Positions 51,624 to 61,400 of a stretch of 64,000 bases of DNA are shown here, in pieces (position 1 is the first letter of the stretch; each line of letters opens with the position of its first letter). The DNA is from Parapedobacter defluvii (GTDB taxonomy: Bacteria > Bacteroidota > Bacteroidia > Sphingobacteriales > Sphingobacteriaceae). The notes beneath the pieces are model-generated. The model was not told the origin of the DNA. It did not search any database and saw only the letters and a list, made by a program, of their open reading frames with translations. Both the position numbers and the translations under genes were made by a program. The stretch spans positions 37,962 to 101,961 of the forward strand of contig NZ_BMIK01000019.1 in NCBI RefSeq assembly GCF_014642075.1, written 5' to 3'.

Positions 51624-51631
51624 TAACTTTG
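51624..51631 (+). promoter_or_regulatory. -7 element of the ATPase gene; transcript probably leaderless
   Basis: TAACTTTG is an exact TAnnTTTG match, and the ATG of the gene begins only 5 bases after it. If transcription starts at the normal distance, the mRNA has little or no leader. No ribosome-binding site is visible, in agreement. Confidence 0.5.
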
Positions 51632-51635
51632 CCTA

Positions 51636-52922
51636 ATGGAACGTGATCTCTATGCCGATTTGAAAAACTGGAAAGCCCGTGCTAACCGCAAACCACTCAT
51701 CATAAGAGGAGCCCGCCAAGTTGGAAAAACATGGCTGATGCGCGAATTTGGACGTAACGAGTATAAACAGGTGGCTTACGTAAATATGGAAAGTAATCCA
51801 CTCATGAAAAACTTATTCTCAGCAGATTTCGATATTCCCCGGATCTTACTGGGGCTTCAAATTGAGACTGGAATAGCCATAACCTCCGATACCTTGCTGA
51901 TATTGGATGAAATACAGGAAGTGCCCGAGGCCATTACCTCACTTAAGTATTTCCAAGAAAACGCTCCGGAATATGATATCCTCTGTGCAGGGTCCCTTTT
52001 GGGCGTTGCACTTAACCGCCACACTTCATTCCCGGTTGGGAAAGTCGAATTCCTGGATTTGCTCCCGCTTACCTTTATTGAATTTCTGGCAGCAATAGGT
52101 GAAGCACCACTGACGCAATTACTGCACAACAAAGACTGGGCGCTCATTAACAGCTTTGCGCCCCGATTTACGGAACGGTTGCGCCAATACTATTACGTAG
52201 GCGGTATGCCAGAGGCCGTCAGCGCATTTGCGGAAAACCAAAACTTCGAGGAGGTCAGAGCGATTCAAAAACGCATCCTGACAGCATATGAACAAGATTT
52301 CTCCAAACACGCTCCGCATGAAATCGTACCACGTATCCGCATGTTATGGAACTCCATCCCGGCACAACTGGCAAAGGAAAACAGAAAGTTTATATATGGT
52401 ATCATCCGGCAAGGTGCCCGCGCAAAGGATTATGAACTAGCCATGGCGTGGTTGAAAGATTGTGGACTGGTGCATCAAGTACATAACGTGACCAAACCGG
52501 CTATCCCACTGAAAGCGTACGAAGATTTCAATGCCTTTAAACTTTTTATGGTGGACGTGGGGCTACTCGGTGCCATGACCGACCTGGATATGCGCACATT
52601 GCTGGAAGGCAACACTGTCTTCCAGGAATTCAAAGGCGCGTTGACAGAACAATATGTGTTGCAGCAACTCACTGCGCGAAACGATATCCAAACGTATTAC
52701 TGGTCGCCTGATAATTCGCGGGTAGAGATCGATTTTTTGATCCAGTACCAACGCGAAGTAATCCCGTTGGAGGTGAAGGCAGAAGAAAATCTCCAGGCGA
52801 AAAGTCTACGTGTATATTGTGAAAAATATAAACCCAAGCGGGCTCTCCGTGCATCCATGAGCAATTACCGCGAAGAAAGCTGGATGATTAACCTGCCGTT
52901 GTTTGCATTGACTACGCTGTGA
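51636..52922 (+). CDS. AAA-type ATPase with C-terminal DUF4143 domain
   Basis: 428 residues. Walker A GARQVGKT at 25-32, Walker B LLILDEIQEV with D91-E92, the CAGSLLGVAL sensor segment at about 116-125, and PVGKVEFLDLLPLTFIEFL. These are the order and wording of the archaeo-bacterial AAA_14 plus DUF4143 family. The C-terminal part has a restriction-endonuclease-like pattern: YYWSPDNSRVEIDFLIQ and VIPLEVKAEEN (Glu/Asp ... ExK) at about 363-392. Such genes are common, mobile, and of unclear function; links to DNA processing or defence are suggested but unproven. Lower GC than the neighbours and the repeat array upstream point to acquisition by transfer. Confidence 0.9.
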   Translation: MERDLYADLKNWKARANRKPLIIRGARQVGKTWLMREFGRNEYKQVAYVNMESNPLMKNLFSADFDIPRILLGLQIETGIAITSDTLLILDEIQEVPEAITSLKYFQENAPEYDILCAGSLLGVALNRHTSFPVGKVEFLDLLPLTFIEFLAAIGEAPLTQLLHNKDWALINSFAPRFTERLRQYYYVGGMPEAVSAFAENQNFEEVRAIQKRILTAYEQDFSKHAPHEIVPRIRMLWNSIPAQLAKENRKFIYGIIRQGARAKDYELAMAWLKDCGLVHQVHNVTKPAIPLKAYEDFNAFKLFMVDVGLLGAMTDLDMRTLLEGNTVFQEFKGALTEQYVLQQLTARNDIQTYYWSPDNSRVEIDFLIQYQREVIPLEVKAEENLQAKSLRVYCEKYKPKRALRASMSNYREESWMINLPLFALTTL

Positions 52923-52977
52923 TGCAAATCCATTTCCGGTGCATATTTTGCCGTGCCTTGCCCGTTAAACCCCGGCA

Positions 52978-53002
52978 GAGCCTACGGCTCTTCCGTAGGC
53001 TC
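52978..53002. terminator. Perfect 10-bp hairpin at the end of the PUL D operon
   Basis: GAGCCTACGG (52978-52987) pairs perfectly with CCGTAGGCTC (52993-53002), loop CTCTT. It overlaps the stop codon of the esterase gene and faces the end of the ATPase gene. No long T-run follows on either strand, so it is a terminator-like or mRNA-protecting structure. Confidence 0.55.
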
Positions 53003-54472
53003 CACCCAATCATAGGTCTTAAAAACACTCACCGGTAAACCGCCCTTGCCCCGAAGGTTGGTGGTGTGCGTATAACTCCAGCCCAGTCGGGCAAAAGCAG
53101 GCTCCGGCACGGCAGCGGCGGTAAGCCGGACGGTATGGCCACTGATCTCGGCTGTCGCCGGATGGAAAATGCGATCGGCGCCTGCCACTTCAAAATAGGT
53201 GGGAGATGTGCCATCGGCAGTTTCCAGCCCCGCTCCGGCGTAGCTGAAATCCACTTCCAGCACACGGCCGTTGATGCGGAGGCCTGCATAAATGGGCGAC
53301 CTGGGCTGGCCTGCCTTTCCATACTTTTCCTCCAACGCCAAAAATGCAAAGCGCTTGCCTACGTCCTGTTTGTTCCGGGGGTGGATGTTATGAATGTCGC
53401 CGATGTCGTCATTGCAGATCACCCCACTGTTAGCGATCAGCTTGCTGGCCTGCTGCTGCGCGAACCGCATGGCTGGGTTGGCATAGGGAACCCGGTAGTC
53501 AAATGCCCGCTCATAGGGGCATATCTGGGCAATGTAAAACGGAAAGTCAGCGGCTTCGGCTTTCCACAGCTTACGCCAGCTGGCAGCCAGCGTGGCCAAC
53601 AATTCCGGGTACGTACCGGGAGCATCCATATTGGATTCCCCCTGATACCAGATGGCTCCGGCCACCGGAATGTCCCGCAATGGGTAGATCATCGCATGGA
53701 AGGCCGATCCGATGCGGTAGGGTGCCTGGGCGTCTGCCCGGGGCGTGGCATCCTGCTTAAGTGCCTGCTCACGGATGGCATCATTGGCCAATACAGCGTC
53801 CCGCTCTGCCCACACTTCAGCGGTGGTATCTCCCCAACTGGCGTTGATCAGCCCCACCGGTACCTGCAGTGCCTCTACGAGTTGCTTACCGAAGAAATAG
53901 GCCACCGCACTGAACCACTCCAGCGAACCGGCTGTGCAGGGCTGCCACCTGGCAGACAGCGAAGCCACGGGTGCCGACGCCTGTTCCTGTGGCACATGCA
54001 GCAGCCGGATGGGCAGGCTGGCATTGGCGCCGATCATCTCGGAAAGCCCGCCTTCGGCATCTTTTAGTGGCCACCACATATTGGACTGGCCACTGCACAC
54101 CCATACCTCACCCACAAGGATATTGTCAAACGTAAACGTCTGTTTGCCCGACACGGTAACCTGTTGGGCATCAAAACCGCCCTCAGGTGTGGTCACCGTA
54201 TACTGCCAGCTACCATCCGCCGATACCTGCACCCGGCCCGGCTTCCCTTCCCAACTGCAGGAAATCTCGACATATTGACCCGCGGTGCCGGTTCCCGAAA
54301 TCGTAAACGGCTTGTTTTGCTGCATGACCATGTGTGCCTGAAGGGTAGGGCTCACCGTCAGTTTTTCGGAAAGCCCGCCGTTCCCTCCCTCGGGAACGGC
54401 AGGTTCTCCCTTGCCCGAACAACCCACGGCACAGCACAACAGCAGCGCAATCAAAAAGTCTATCCGTTTCAT
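52982..54472 (-). CDS. Sialate O-acetylesterase-like SGNH lipoprotein (PUL D)
   Basis: 496 residues, lipobox AVGC (Cys18). A beta-domain (LQAHMVMQQNKPFTISGTGT, about 44-62) precedes the SGNH hydrolase: VWVCSGQSNMWWPL (Ser130), GLINASWGDTTAEVW, AGAIWYQGESNM (block with the oxyanion Asn), and GDIHNIHPRNKQDVG with His364. In the usual form the residue two before that His is Asp (DIHP); here it is Asn362, while an earlier Asp359 is present. Family members remove acetyl groups from sialic acids or from plant glycans. The ATG overlaps the stop of the glycosidase gene as ATGA, so the two are translationally coupled and probably act on one substrate. Confidence 0.88.
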   Translation of the reverse strand: MKRIDFLIALLLCCAVGCSGKGEPAVPEGGNGGLSEKLTVSPTLQAHMVMQQNKPFTISGTGTAGQYVEISCSWEGKPGRVQVSADGSWQYTVTTPEGGFDAQQVTVSGKQTFTFDNILVGEVWVCSGQSNMWWPLKDAEGGLSEMIGANASLPIRLLHVPQEQASAPVASLSARWQPCTAGSLEWFSAVAYFFGKQLVEALQVPVGLINASWGDTTAEVWAERDAVLANDAIREQALKQDATPRADAQAPYRIGSAFHAMIYPLRDIPVAGAIWYQGESNMDAPGTYPELLATLAASWRKLWKAEAADFPFYIAQICPYERAFDYRVPYANPAMRFAQQQASKLIANSGVICNDDIGDIHNIHPRNKQDVGKRFAFLALEEKYGKAGQPRSPIYAGLRINGRVLEVDFSYAGAGLETADGTSPTYFEVAGADRIFHPATAEISGHTVRLTAAAVPEPAFARLGWSYTHTTNLRGKGGLPVSVFKTYDWVEPTEEP

Positions 54473-55965
54473 GGCAGGGTGGTTATCAACACGAACGTAT
54501 GGCCCGGAAGCGTAATTGTACGGGACTGGCCACTGCCGAGTTGGATGGTTTCTACGCTTTCCGGAACCGCAAAGCCTTTGGCATCCACCGGGCCCTCAAA
54601 GGCGGCTCCCTGCCCGGCAGTAAACCGGTATACCTTTGCGTTGCTGAGCGTCATCTGCTCGTCTGCCTTCAGTTGCAGGGTATATGCCGCAGCATGCGAG
54701 TTGGCAATGGCGATGGTATAGGCTCCTGATTTCTCAGCAGCGATGGCCTGAAGTCCTTTTTTCTCGGGAATTGATACCTGCAACAGGTTTGACCCCGCCG
54801 GAAAATAACGGCACAGCAACGACATGGGGTAAAACCAGGGCCGGATCGCTTCATCGGCTGCCCCGCCAAAACGCTCTTCGCCCAGGATGTTCCAGAAGCC
54901 CCACCGTTTCAGTTCATCGCGCTGGTCTTCATACATCGCATCGTCCATGTTCCAGAGGATAATGCCGTTGTAGCCGGCCAGCATGTTCTGGATCACGGCA
55001 TCAGCCACGTCCACCCCGTAAAAAGCATCGTAAACCATCATGTTCGAGTCATCGCCCGCATAGGGATCTTCCGCGATACGGGCCAGGTTTTTAGCACCCA
55101 GTGCTGAGTTGGGGTTGTACTTGAAACCCAGCTCGCCCATGATCATGGGTTTACCGGCCGGAGCCACACCCCGGTAAGCCTCGATCACGCTGCGGTAGCT
55201 GCCTCCCTTTACCTGGTCGTCTGTGGGATAGGAGTGGATGTCATAGGCACCGATGCGGTCGCCGAAATGCGCGGCCGGGCGGGTAATCCAATCGGAAAGG
55301 CTGGTGTCATTCCAAATGGCAACATCGGGAGCGATAACCGTGATTCGGCCCGACAGTCCCTTCTGTTCCATCAGGGAAAAGATCTGATCGTAAGTTTGCT
55401 GCCACAGATCGTAGTTGCCACCGATAGACGACCAGTCGCCCGCAGGCTCGTTGCACATGTTATAATATTTCAGGCAGGTATAACCTTTCACGTCAAGCAG
55501 GTATTTCAGGAAGTCGGTAGACCGGTTCAGCCAGTCGGTATCCACGCTGCCATCTTCCAGGGCGCGTTCGCCCCATTCCCCGTACATCACCTGTATGCCC
55601 TGGTCCTGGCAGAAATCGAGTATCCGGAAAAGCACACCGGCACTTTTCTCGGGGTGATAAGCCCCATCTGTCAGGTAATTCCATCCCTGGGAGGCCATAA
55701 TGCGTACCAGCCCCGGTTTGAGGAAAGATACGCGCTCGCGCAGGGTAGCCCAATCGGCCTCCGTGAACGTGGCATTGCCCGTCCAGCGCTCGATGTTGTC
55801 GTATCCGCCCCATTGCGGGCCGATGCCTTCGAAAGGCAGGTTGGTAACCGGTGTGGTCTTCACCACGATGTCGTTGTCGATATTTTTGGGTTCAAGCCGG
55901 ACGTCCTGGCAGGCAGACGATACGCCTGCCAGCATCAATCCGAGTAAACAGCCCTGTAGTTTCAT
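54469..55965 (-). CDS. Clan-A glycoside hydrolase lipoprotein, GH5/GH30-like (PUL D)
   Basis: 498 residues, lipobox SSAC (Cys19). A TIM barrel starts with FEGIGPQWGGYDNIERW; the acid/base is E173 in YYNMCNEPAGDW and the nucleophile E278 in PMIMGELGF, on strands 4 and 7 as in clan A. HSYPTDDQ and ILWNMDDAMYEDQ are further active-site loops. The last 110 residues form a beta-sandwich (YTIAIANSHAAAYTLQLKAD, SGQSRTITLPGHTFVLI), as in GH30 and related families. I cannot fix the family or the substrate. It follows the lipoprotein gene and precedes the esterase in the PUL D operon. Confidence 0.82.
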   Translation of the reverse strand: MKLQGCLLGLMLAGVSSACQDVRLEPKNIDNDIVVKTTPVTNLPFEGIGPQWGGYDNIERWTGNATFTEADWATLRERVSFLKPGLVRIMASQGWNYLTDGAYHPEKSAGVLFRILDFCQDQGIQVMYGEWGERALEDGSVDTDWLNRSTDFLKYLLDVKGYTCLKYYNMCNEPAGDWSSIGGNYDLWQQTYDQIFSLMEQKGLSGRITVIAPDVAIWNDTSLSDWITRPAAHFGDRIGAYDIHSYPTDDQVKGGSYRSVIEAYRGVAPAGKPMIMGELGFKYNPNSALGAKNLARIAEDPYAGDDSNMMVYDAFYGVDVADAVIQNMLAGYNGIILWNMDDAMYEDQRDELKRWGFWNILGEERFGGAADEAIRPWFYPMSLLCRYFPAGSNLLQVSIPEKKGLQAIAAEKSGAYTIAIANSHAAAYTLQLKADEQMTLSNAKVYRFTAGQGAAFEGPVDAKGFAVPESVETIQLGSGQSRTITLPGHTFVLITTLP

Positions 55966-55990
55966 GAGTTTCTTAATTTGTGTGAATAGT

Positions 55991-56947
55991 TTATTGATCA
56001 GCCACCTTGGTTACCTGCACCCAGTATTTCTTTGCATTTTCGACAAAACGCTCCCGGTCTTTGTAGATATCTATCCAGACGTAAGATGGCGTCAGTTCGA
56101 ATACGAAAGCATGGTCAGGTAACGTAAGCTGGTTGTTGTAGTCGTCCAGCTTTTCGGTTCCGCTGCCCACAAACCGGCCCGTAGATACGGTGCTGCCTCC
56201 CGAGAACGTAACGGTACCCTGACGGGAGTTGCGCTTCCAAGTACCTTCGCCCACGGGAATCTGGCGGTACTTCGAATTGACATCGATGGGGGTACGTGCC
56301 CCATCCGGATCGTCGATGAAAATAAAGTCGGCATACCGCTCATCGGGCCCGGCATGATTGATAACCTTGCCATAGGCATCGCCTTCCTCGGTAATACCTT
56401 CCAGCGTAAACGTGAGGGTATTGTCGTATTCGGCTGCCGGTCCGGTACCGTCCTGTTTCCAGTTCCATGCCCGTTCGGCCATATCCGGATAGGCAGCGGA
56501 CCCCCCGTATTCCGGCCATGCGCCACCGTATACCGATAAGGTGGTGATTTGCCAGGTGCCTACCAATTCATCGGTAAACGGAACGTACTGGATGGTCCAC
56601 ACGCGCGTTTTACCGGATTTGGACGTTACCTCCAGCTGGGCGGTATGGTTACCGTCGAAAATGAGTTCATCGCCCTCGGACACTTCCGACTGCGCACCGT
56701 AGGAAAGTTCCAGGCTTTTGATGATCAGCCGGTTGGCGTCGCCTGCCGTCGCGTTATACATAAACGATACGGACCCTTCGTTCTGCTCATCGCGTTGGAT
56801 CGTTGCGGTGCCCACCTGATTTTCAAACACGATATCGATGATGGCCCGCTCGTGGTTCCACTGTTGGTCACGTACATCCTGCATGATGTCCCGCTTGCAA
56901 CCGGCCAGCAGCAGCAGGCAATACGTATATAAAAGATACTTGTTCAT
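55991..56947 (-). CDS. PUL D lipoprotein, probable surface glycan-binding protein
   Basis: 318 residues, lipobox LLLAGC. An N-terminal Ig-like domain at about 25-125 (IIDIVFENQVGTATIQRDEQ, LEVTSKSGKTRVWTIQYVP) of the DUF5018-like type found in many Bacteroidota surface lipoproteins is followed by a lipocalin-like beta-domain (ELVGTWQITTLSVYGG, NTLTFTLEG, GEGTWKRNSRQGTVTFSGG). No catalytic motif. It lies directly after susD with a 4-base gap, the usual slot for SusE-like binding proteins. Confidence 0.75.
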   Translation of the reverse strand: MNKYLLYTYCLLLLAGCKRDIMQDVRDQQWNHERAIIDIVFENQVGTATIQRDEQNEGSVSFMYNATAGDANRLIIKSLELSYGAQSEVSEGDELIFDGNHTAQLEVTSKSGKTRVWTIQYVPFTDELVGTWQITTLSVYGGAWPEYGGSAAYPDMAERAWNWKQDGTGPAAEYDNTLTFTLEGITEEGDAYGKVINHAGPDERYADFIFIDDPDGARTPIDVNSKYRQIPVGEGTWKRNSRQGTVTFSGGSTVSTGRFVGSGTEKLDDYNNQLTLPDHAFVFELTPSYVWIDIYKDRERFVENAKKYWVQVTKVADQ

Positions 56948-56951
56948 TTGT

Positions 56952-58454
56952 TTAGTTTCTTGGAATACTCGGATTGAGATCTATTTCTTTCTGCGGAAGG
57001 GGGTAAAACGCGGCCTGCGCTTCCGAAATACCCGATGCTGCGGCACGGGGATCGGCCTCGGTAACCCTCGCTTTGCGCCGCAGATCATGCAGGTGCTTGC
57101 CCTCAAAGGCGAGCTCAAAAGCCCGCTCGGCAAACACGGCCTCCCGGAACTGCGCAACGCCAAGGCCCTGCGGCAATCCGTCAAGACCTGCGCGCTGCCG
57201 GATGGCATCTACCCATTGGTACCCTTCGGCCGTTGGCCCCACAGCCTCCGCAAACGTGAGGGCGATGTCCGAAAACCGGATGAGGAAAGGGCGGGTGCTG
57301 GATTTGACGCCCACGAAATCGGGGTCCACGTACTTGCGCGTGAGGTAGTAGTCATTGTCCTCCCATGCCGACCCGTCGGCCTTCGTATAATAACGTTTGG
57401 CCATGAGCTGGCTTTTGCGCTGATCGCCGTCGGCAAAGCTGTTGGCAAACAGGTCGGTCGTGACGAATACCCCCCACCCCATGTTGGTTGCCTGTGTGTA
57501 AGTTCCGTCCGGGTTGGGAAACCATAGGCTCCCCCCGTTTTTATAGGGGATGAACATCTTGTCGATGGAGGAAAAATTACCCTCGTTGATACCGGATTTA
57601 TCCATTGACATAATAAAAATATGCTCCGGTCCTTCGGGCTTCCGCGTATCGTAGATGCTCAGCAGATCGGGCGACAGGCCGTACTCCGACTGGTCGTAAA
57701 GCACTTTGCGGCTCCAATAGGCGGCGCTGTCATACATAAGCGTGACGTCACGTTGCATGTCGCGGTACAGGCTCACCTGGCTTTCTTTAGACGAGGCAAT
57801 ACTCAGGTACGCTTTGGCCAGCAGCGCCTGCGCGGCAACCTGGTCAGCCCGGCCCACAATACGCTGTACCGGCAACTGTTCTACGGCAATGCGGAGGTCG
57901 GCGATGATGAAGTCATACAGCTCGTCCATATTGGCGGCCAGCGGCGCGGCCGTTTGCGATGCCGCCGTTATGGTCTCCTTATGCAGCGGCACCAGTCCAA
58001 AGGTTTGTGCCAGGTAGTAGTAGTTCCAGGCGCGGAGAAAATGGGCTTCGCCCAGCACGCGCGACTTGAAATCGTCGGGCAGGTTGCTGGCCGTGATGTT
58101 GTCGATCACGGCATTGGCGCGGTTGATGGCAATATAGCCGTATTTATAAAAAAGCTCCAGCTGTTCGTTTTCACCGAACAGTTGGTAGTCCCAACGGTTG
58201 ATCTCCTGCGAGCCGAACCCTTCTTCGCCTTTGACGTCGCAGGTCTCCGTGGCCAGTTCGTGGATGTAGAAAATGGCACGTACATACTCGTTGTACGAGA
58301 AGGTATTATATGCATAGTACAGGGCCGACTCGGCATCTTCCACGGTACGGTAAAAATTGTCTTCGGAATAAAACCCGTACGGTTCTTCCTCCAGGCTGCA
58401 TCCGCTGAGGCAAAGGCCCAGTGACAGCATCAATATATACAGGTATTTGCTCAT
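56952..58454 (-). CDS. SusD/RagB-family lipoprotein (PUL D)
   Basis: 500 residues, lipobox LCLSGC. SusD segments: DNFYRTVEDAESALYYAYNT, GEAHFLRAWNYYYLAQTFGL, IRFSDIALTFAEAVGPTAEG, and FAERAFELAFEGKHLHDLRR followed by the closing FYPLPQKEIDLNPSI motif. It starts 14 bases after the SusC stop and is followed at 4 bases by a further lipoprotein gene. Confidence 0.96.
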   Translation of the reverse strand: MSKYLYILMLSLGLCLSGCSLEEEPYGFYSEDNFYRTVEDAESALYYAYNTFSYNEYVRAIFYIHELATETCDVKGEEGFGSQEINRWDYQLFGENEQLELFYKYGYIAINRANAVIDNITASNLPDDFKSRVLGEAHFLRAWNYYYLAQTFGLVPLHKETITAASQTAAPLAANMDELYDFIIADLRIAVEQLPVQRIVGRADQVAAQALLAKAYLSIASSKESQVSLYRDMQRDVTLMYDSAAYWSRKVLYDQSEYGLSPDLLSIYDTRKPEGPEHIFIMSMDKSGINEGNFSSIDKMFIPYKNGGSLWFPNPDGTYTQATNMGWGVFVTTDLFANSFADGDQRKSQLMAKRYYTKADGSAWEDNDYYLTRKYVDPDFVGVKSSTRPFLIRFSDIALTFAEAVGPTAEGYQWVDAIRQRAGLDGLPQGLGVAQFREAVFAERAFELAFEGKHLHDLRRKARVTEADPRAAASGISEAQAAFYPLPQKEIDLNPSIPRN

Positions 58455-58468
58455 GATTCGATTACGTG

Positions 58469-61400
58469 TTAGAGGGTGAAATCTATTCCAAATGTGAAAG
58501 TCCGCAGCTTCGGATACCCCCCACTGTACCGCCCATTAAGCGGCACCTCGGGGTCGTACCCCTCAAAAGAAGTAAACGTAAACAGGTTTTCCGCATTCAC
58601 CGAAAGCCGCGCCTGCTGGATCCACGATGCATGGGGGAAACGCAGGGTGTATCCGAGGTTGACATTTTGGATACGCAGGAAACTTCCGTCTTTGACAAAC
58701 CAGTCTGAGGTGTAATACAACCGGCCCTGCCGCGCACTGGGATACTGCTGGGTGGGGTTATCGGGTGTCCAACGCAGCGGCACATACCGAGCGGAGTTGT
58801 ACATGCCGCTCCAAAGCACGTCGTTGCCAAACACACCGTTGAGGAATACACTCGCGTCAAAATTCTTGTAGCGCGACCGCAGGTTGAGGCTTGCCAGGAA
58901 GTCGGGATTGGGATCACCGATAACGGTACGGTCCCGCGTGTCAAACACACCGTCCTGGCTCAGATCCATATACCGGTATTCACCTGCCCCCGCTTCCGCC
59001 CCCAGCAGCCCGGCGGCGGCGCCCTCCTCGGCTGATTGCAGGATGCCGTTTACGCGGTAGCCATAGAATACGTTGACCGGTAGCCCCACGGCCAGGATGT
59101 TGGGCGACGGCTCCCTAAAAGGATCTACCCCGTTGCCGTAGTACTCGTACTGCACACCCGAAAGGTAGTCGGTATTCAGCCCCGACGTAATGGCGTCGCC
59201 AAGGCTCACCACTTTATTTACATTACGCGAAAAGATAAACGTGCCGGAAAAATCCCAGTCGCGCGTGCGGGCAATGTCTGCATCCACCGTCAGTTCCACA
59301 CCGCGGTTGGCAATCTCTCCATCGTTTACCCACATGCGGTCGTACCCCGAACTGAGGGCAAGGTACCGCTCCCGCAACAGATCGAACGTATGCTTGTCGT
59401 AGTAGTCGGCCGTAAGCCGCAACCGGTTCCGTAGGAAAGAAACGTCAAGCCCCAGGTTGTACTGTGCGGTGGTTTCCCATTTCAGGTCGCGGTTGGGGAT
59501 GCCACCCCATTCTTTGTACCGGCCGCCCACGCCGGTGAAACCGATGACATAGCCGGGGCCGATGGCGGTATTCCAGGCACCGTCGGTAAAGAACGTTTCG
59601 ATGCCATAACGGCTGAGGGTCTGGTAAGGGGAAATGCCCTGGTTGCCGGATATCCCGTAGCTGGCACGGAGCTTTAGCTCGTCAAAAATGCCAAGGTCTT
59701 TGATAAAGTCTTCTTCGTGCAGTTTCCAGCTGAGCGCGCCTGAGGGGAAATAGGCCCACTTATGGTTGGCGCTGAATTTGGAGGAACCGTCGGCACGCAG
59801 GGTTAAGGTGAGCAGGTACCGGTTTTTATAGGCATAGTTCATACGGCCGAAAAACGACAGCAGCTTGGTCAGCGTCTGCCCGTTGGTATGCCGATTAAGC
59901 TCGGGGGTACCCGATGCCATGTTTTCGTTGTTCAGGGCTCCGTTTTTGAAATTGTAGGATTCCAGCGCGGAGGAGCGCGCCAACGAATATTCATACGAAT
60001 GGCCCAGCATGGCGGTCAGTGCGTGGTCGCCGCCAAAGGTCCTGTCGTATGTCAGGTATGTATCTGCGGTATATACCTGCCCCATCCAGTTGTCCAGAAA
60101 TGCTGCTCCCTTGTTGTTGGTACCGGTTTCGGTATATACATCGGGTTCGTACCGGTCTGTGATGGATGCGCCGTATTTATAATTGAACTGCGACCGCAGG
60201 TTCAGTCCGTCGACCACATCCAGGTCAAGGAGCCAGGACGAAATGAAATCCGTACCCTTGTTGATGTTCTTCCGGTGCTCGGTCCATGCGAGGGGATGCT
60301 CGTAGTCGGTAGCACCGGCCAGGAAGTAACCTCCCTCGTCGTTGTATACCGGCCACAACGGATTGCGCCAGTAAGGAAGCCCGCTGTTGGCGGTCCGGGT
60401 ATCGCGCGAGAGGTTGTTGAAGGCACTCACCGTAAGCCGTTTGCTGATTTCGTGTTTGATGTTCAGGTTCAGGATCTGTTTGTTGTAGGCATCTTTGATG
60501 TACACGCCGTCCTGTGCGAAGTTGTTGGCACTGAGGTTGAATGAGGTCTTGTCATTGGCATTGGCCAGCGAAACGGTGGTGGTATTCGTGAGGGCGTTGT
60601 CCCTGAAAACCACGTCTGCCCAATCGGTGAAATGGGGCCAGGTGCCGTCCTGTATTTCACGCACCGAAGGATAGTAGATGCCCGTAGAATTGACGGCTCC
60701 GACGTAGAGCGGGGGCATGCTTCCATTGATTTTTGCTTCGTTGTCCAGTTGGGCCATGAGGGCGGGATCCGTCCATTGGATGATGTCAGACGCAAACTGT
60801 GACAACGTAGTCTGGTGCTTGGCATTGACTTCTGTTTTGCCGGCAGCGGCTTTGCGCGTGGTGACCATGATCACGCCATTGGCGCCGCGCGAGCCGTAAA
60901 TGGAGGATGCCGACGCATCTTTCATCACTTCGATCGATACGATATCCGCAGGGTTGATCTGCTTGAGGTTACCCGCATCGCCAAGGGGAAATCCGTCTAC
61001 CACCAGCAAAGGTGCATTGGATCCGCGCAGTGAACTGCCCCCACGTATGCGTACCGTGGTACCCGCACCGGGGTCCTGCGAGGTCTTGACAATCTGCAGG
61101 CCCGATGCACGCCCCTGCAAAAGGTTCTCGATGGAGTTGGCGGGAATATCCTTGAAATCCTGTGTCTGTACGGAGGCAACCGATCCGGTGAGGTCTTTTT
61201 TCTTGACAGCTCCATAGCCCACGACGACTACTTCCTCCAGGTCGCTCACCGTGGCCCGCAACACGACGTCCAGGGTGGCCAGCCCCGCGAGGGAATATTC
61301 CCGGGATTCAAACCCCACCATCCGAAAGGATACCTGCTGGCCTTCCGCAGGCACGGTGATGACATACGCCCCGTTTTCATCGGAAGTCGTTGCGACCGTC

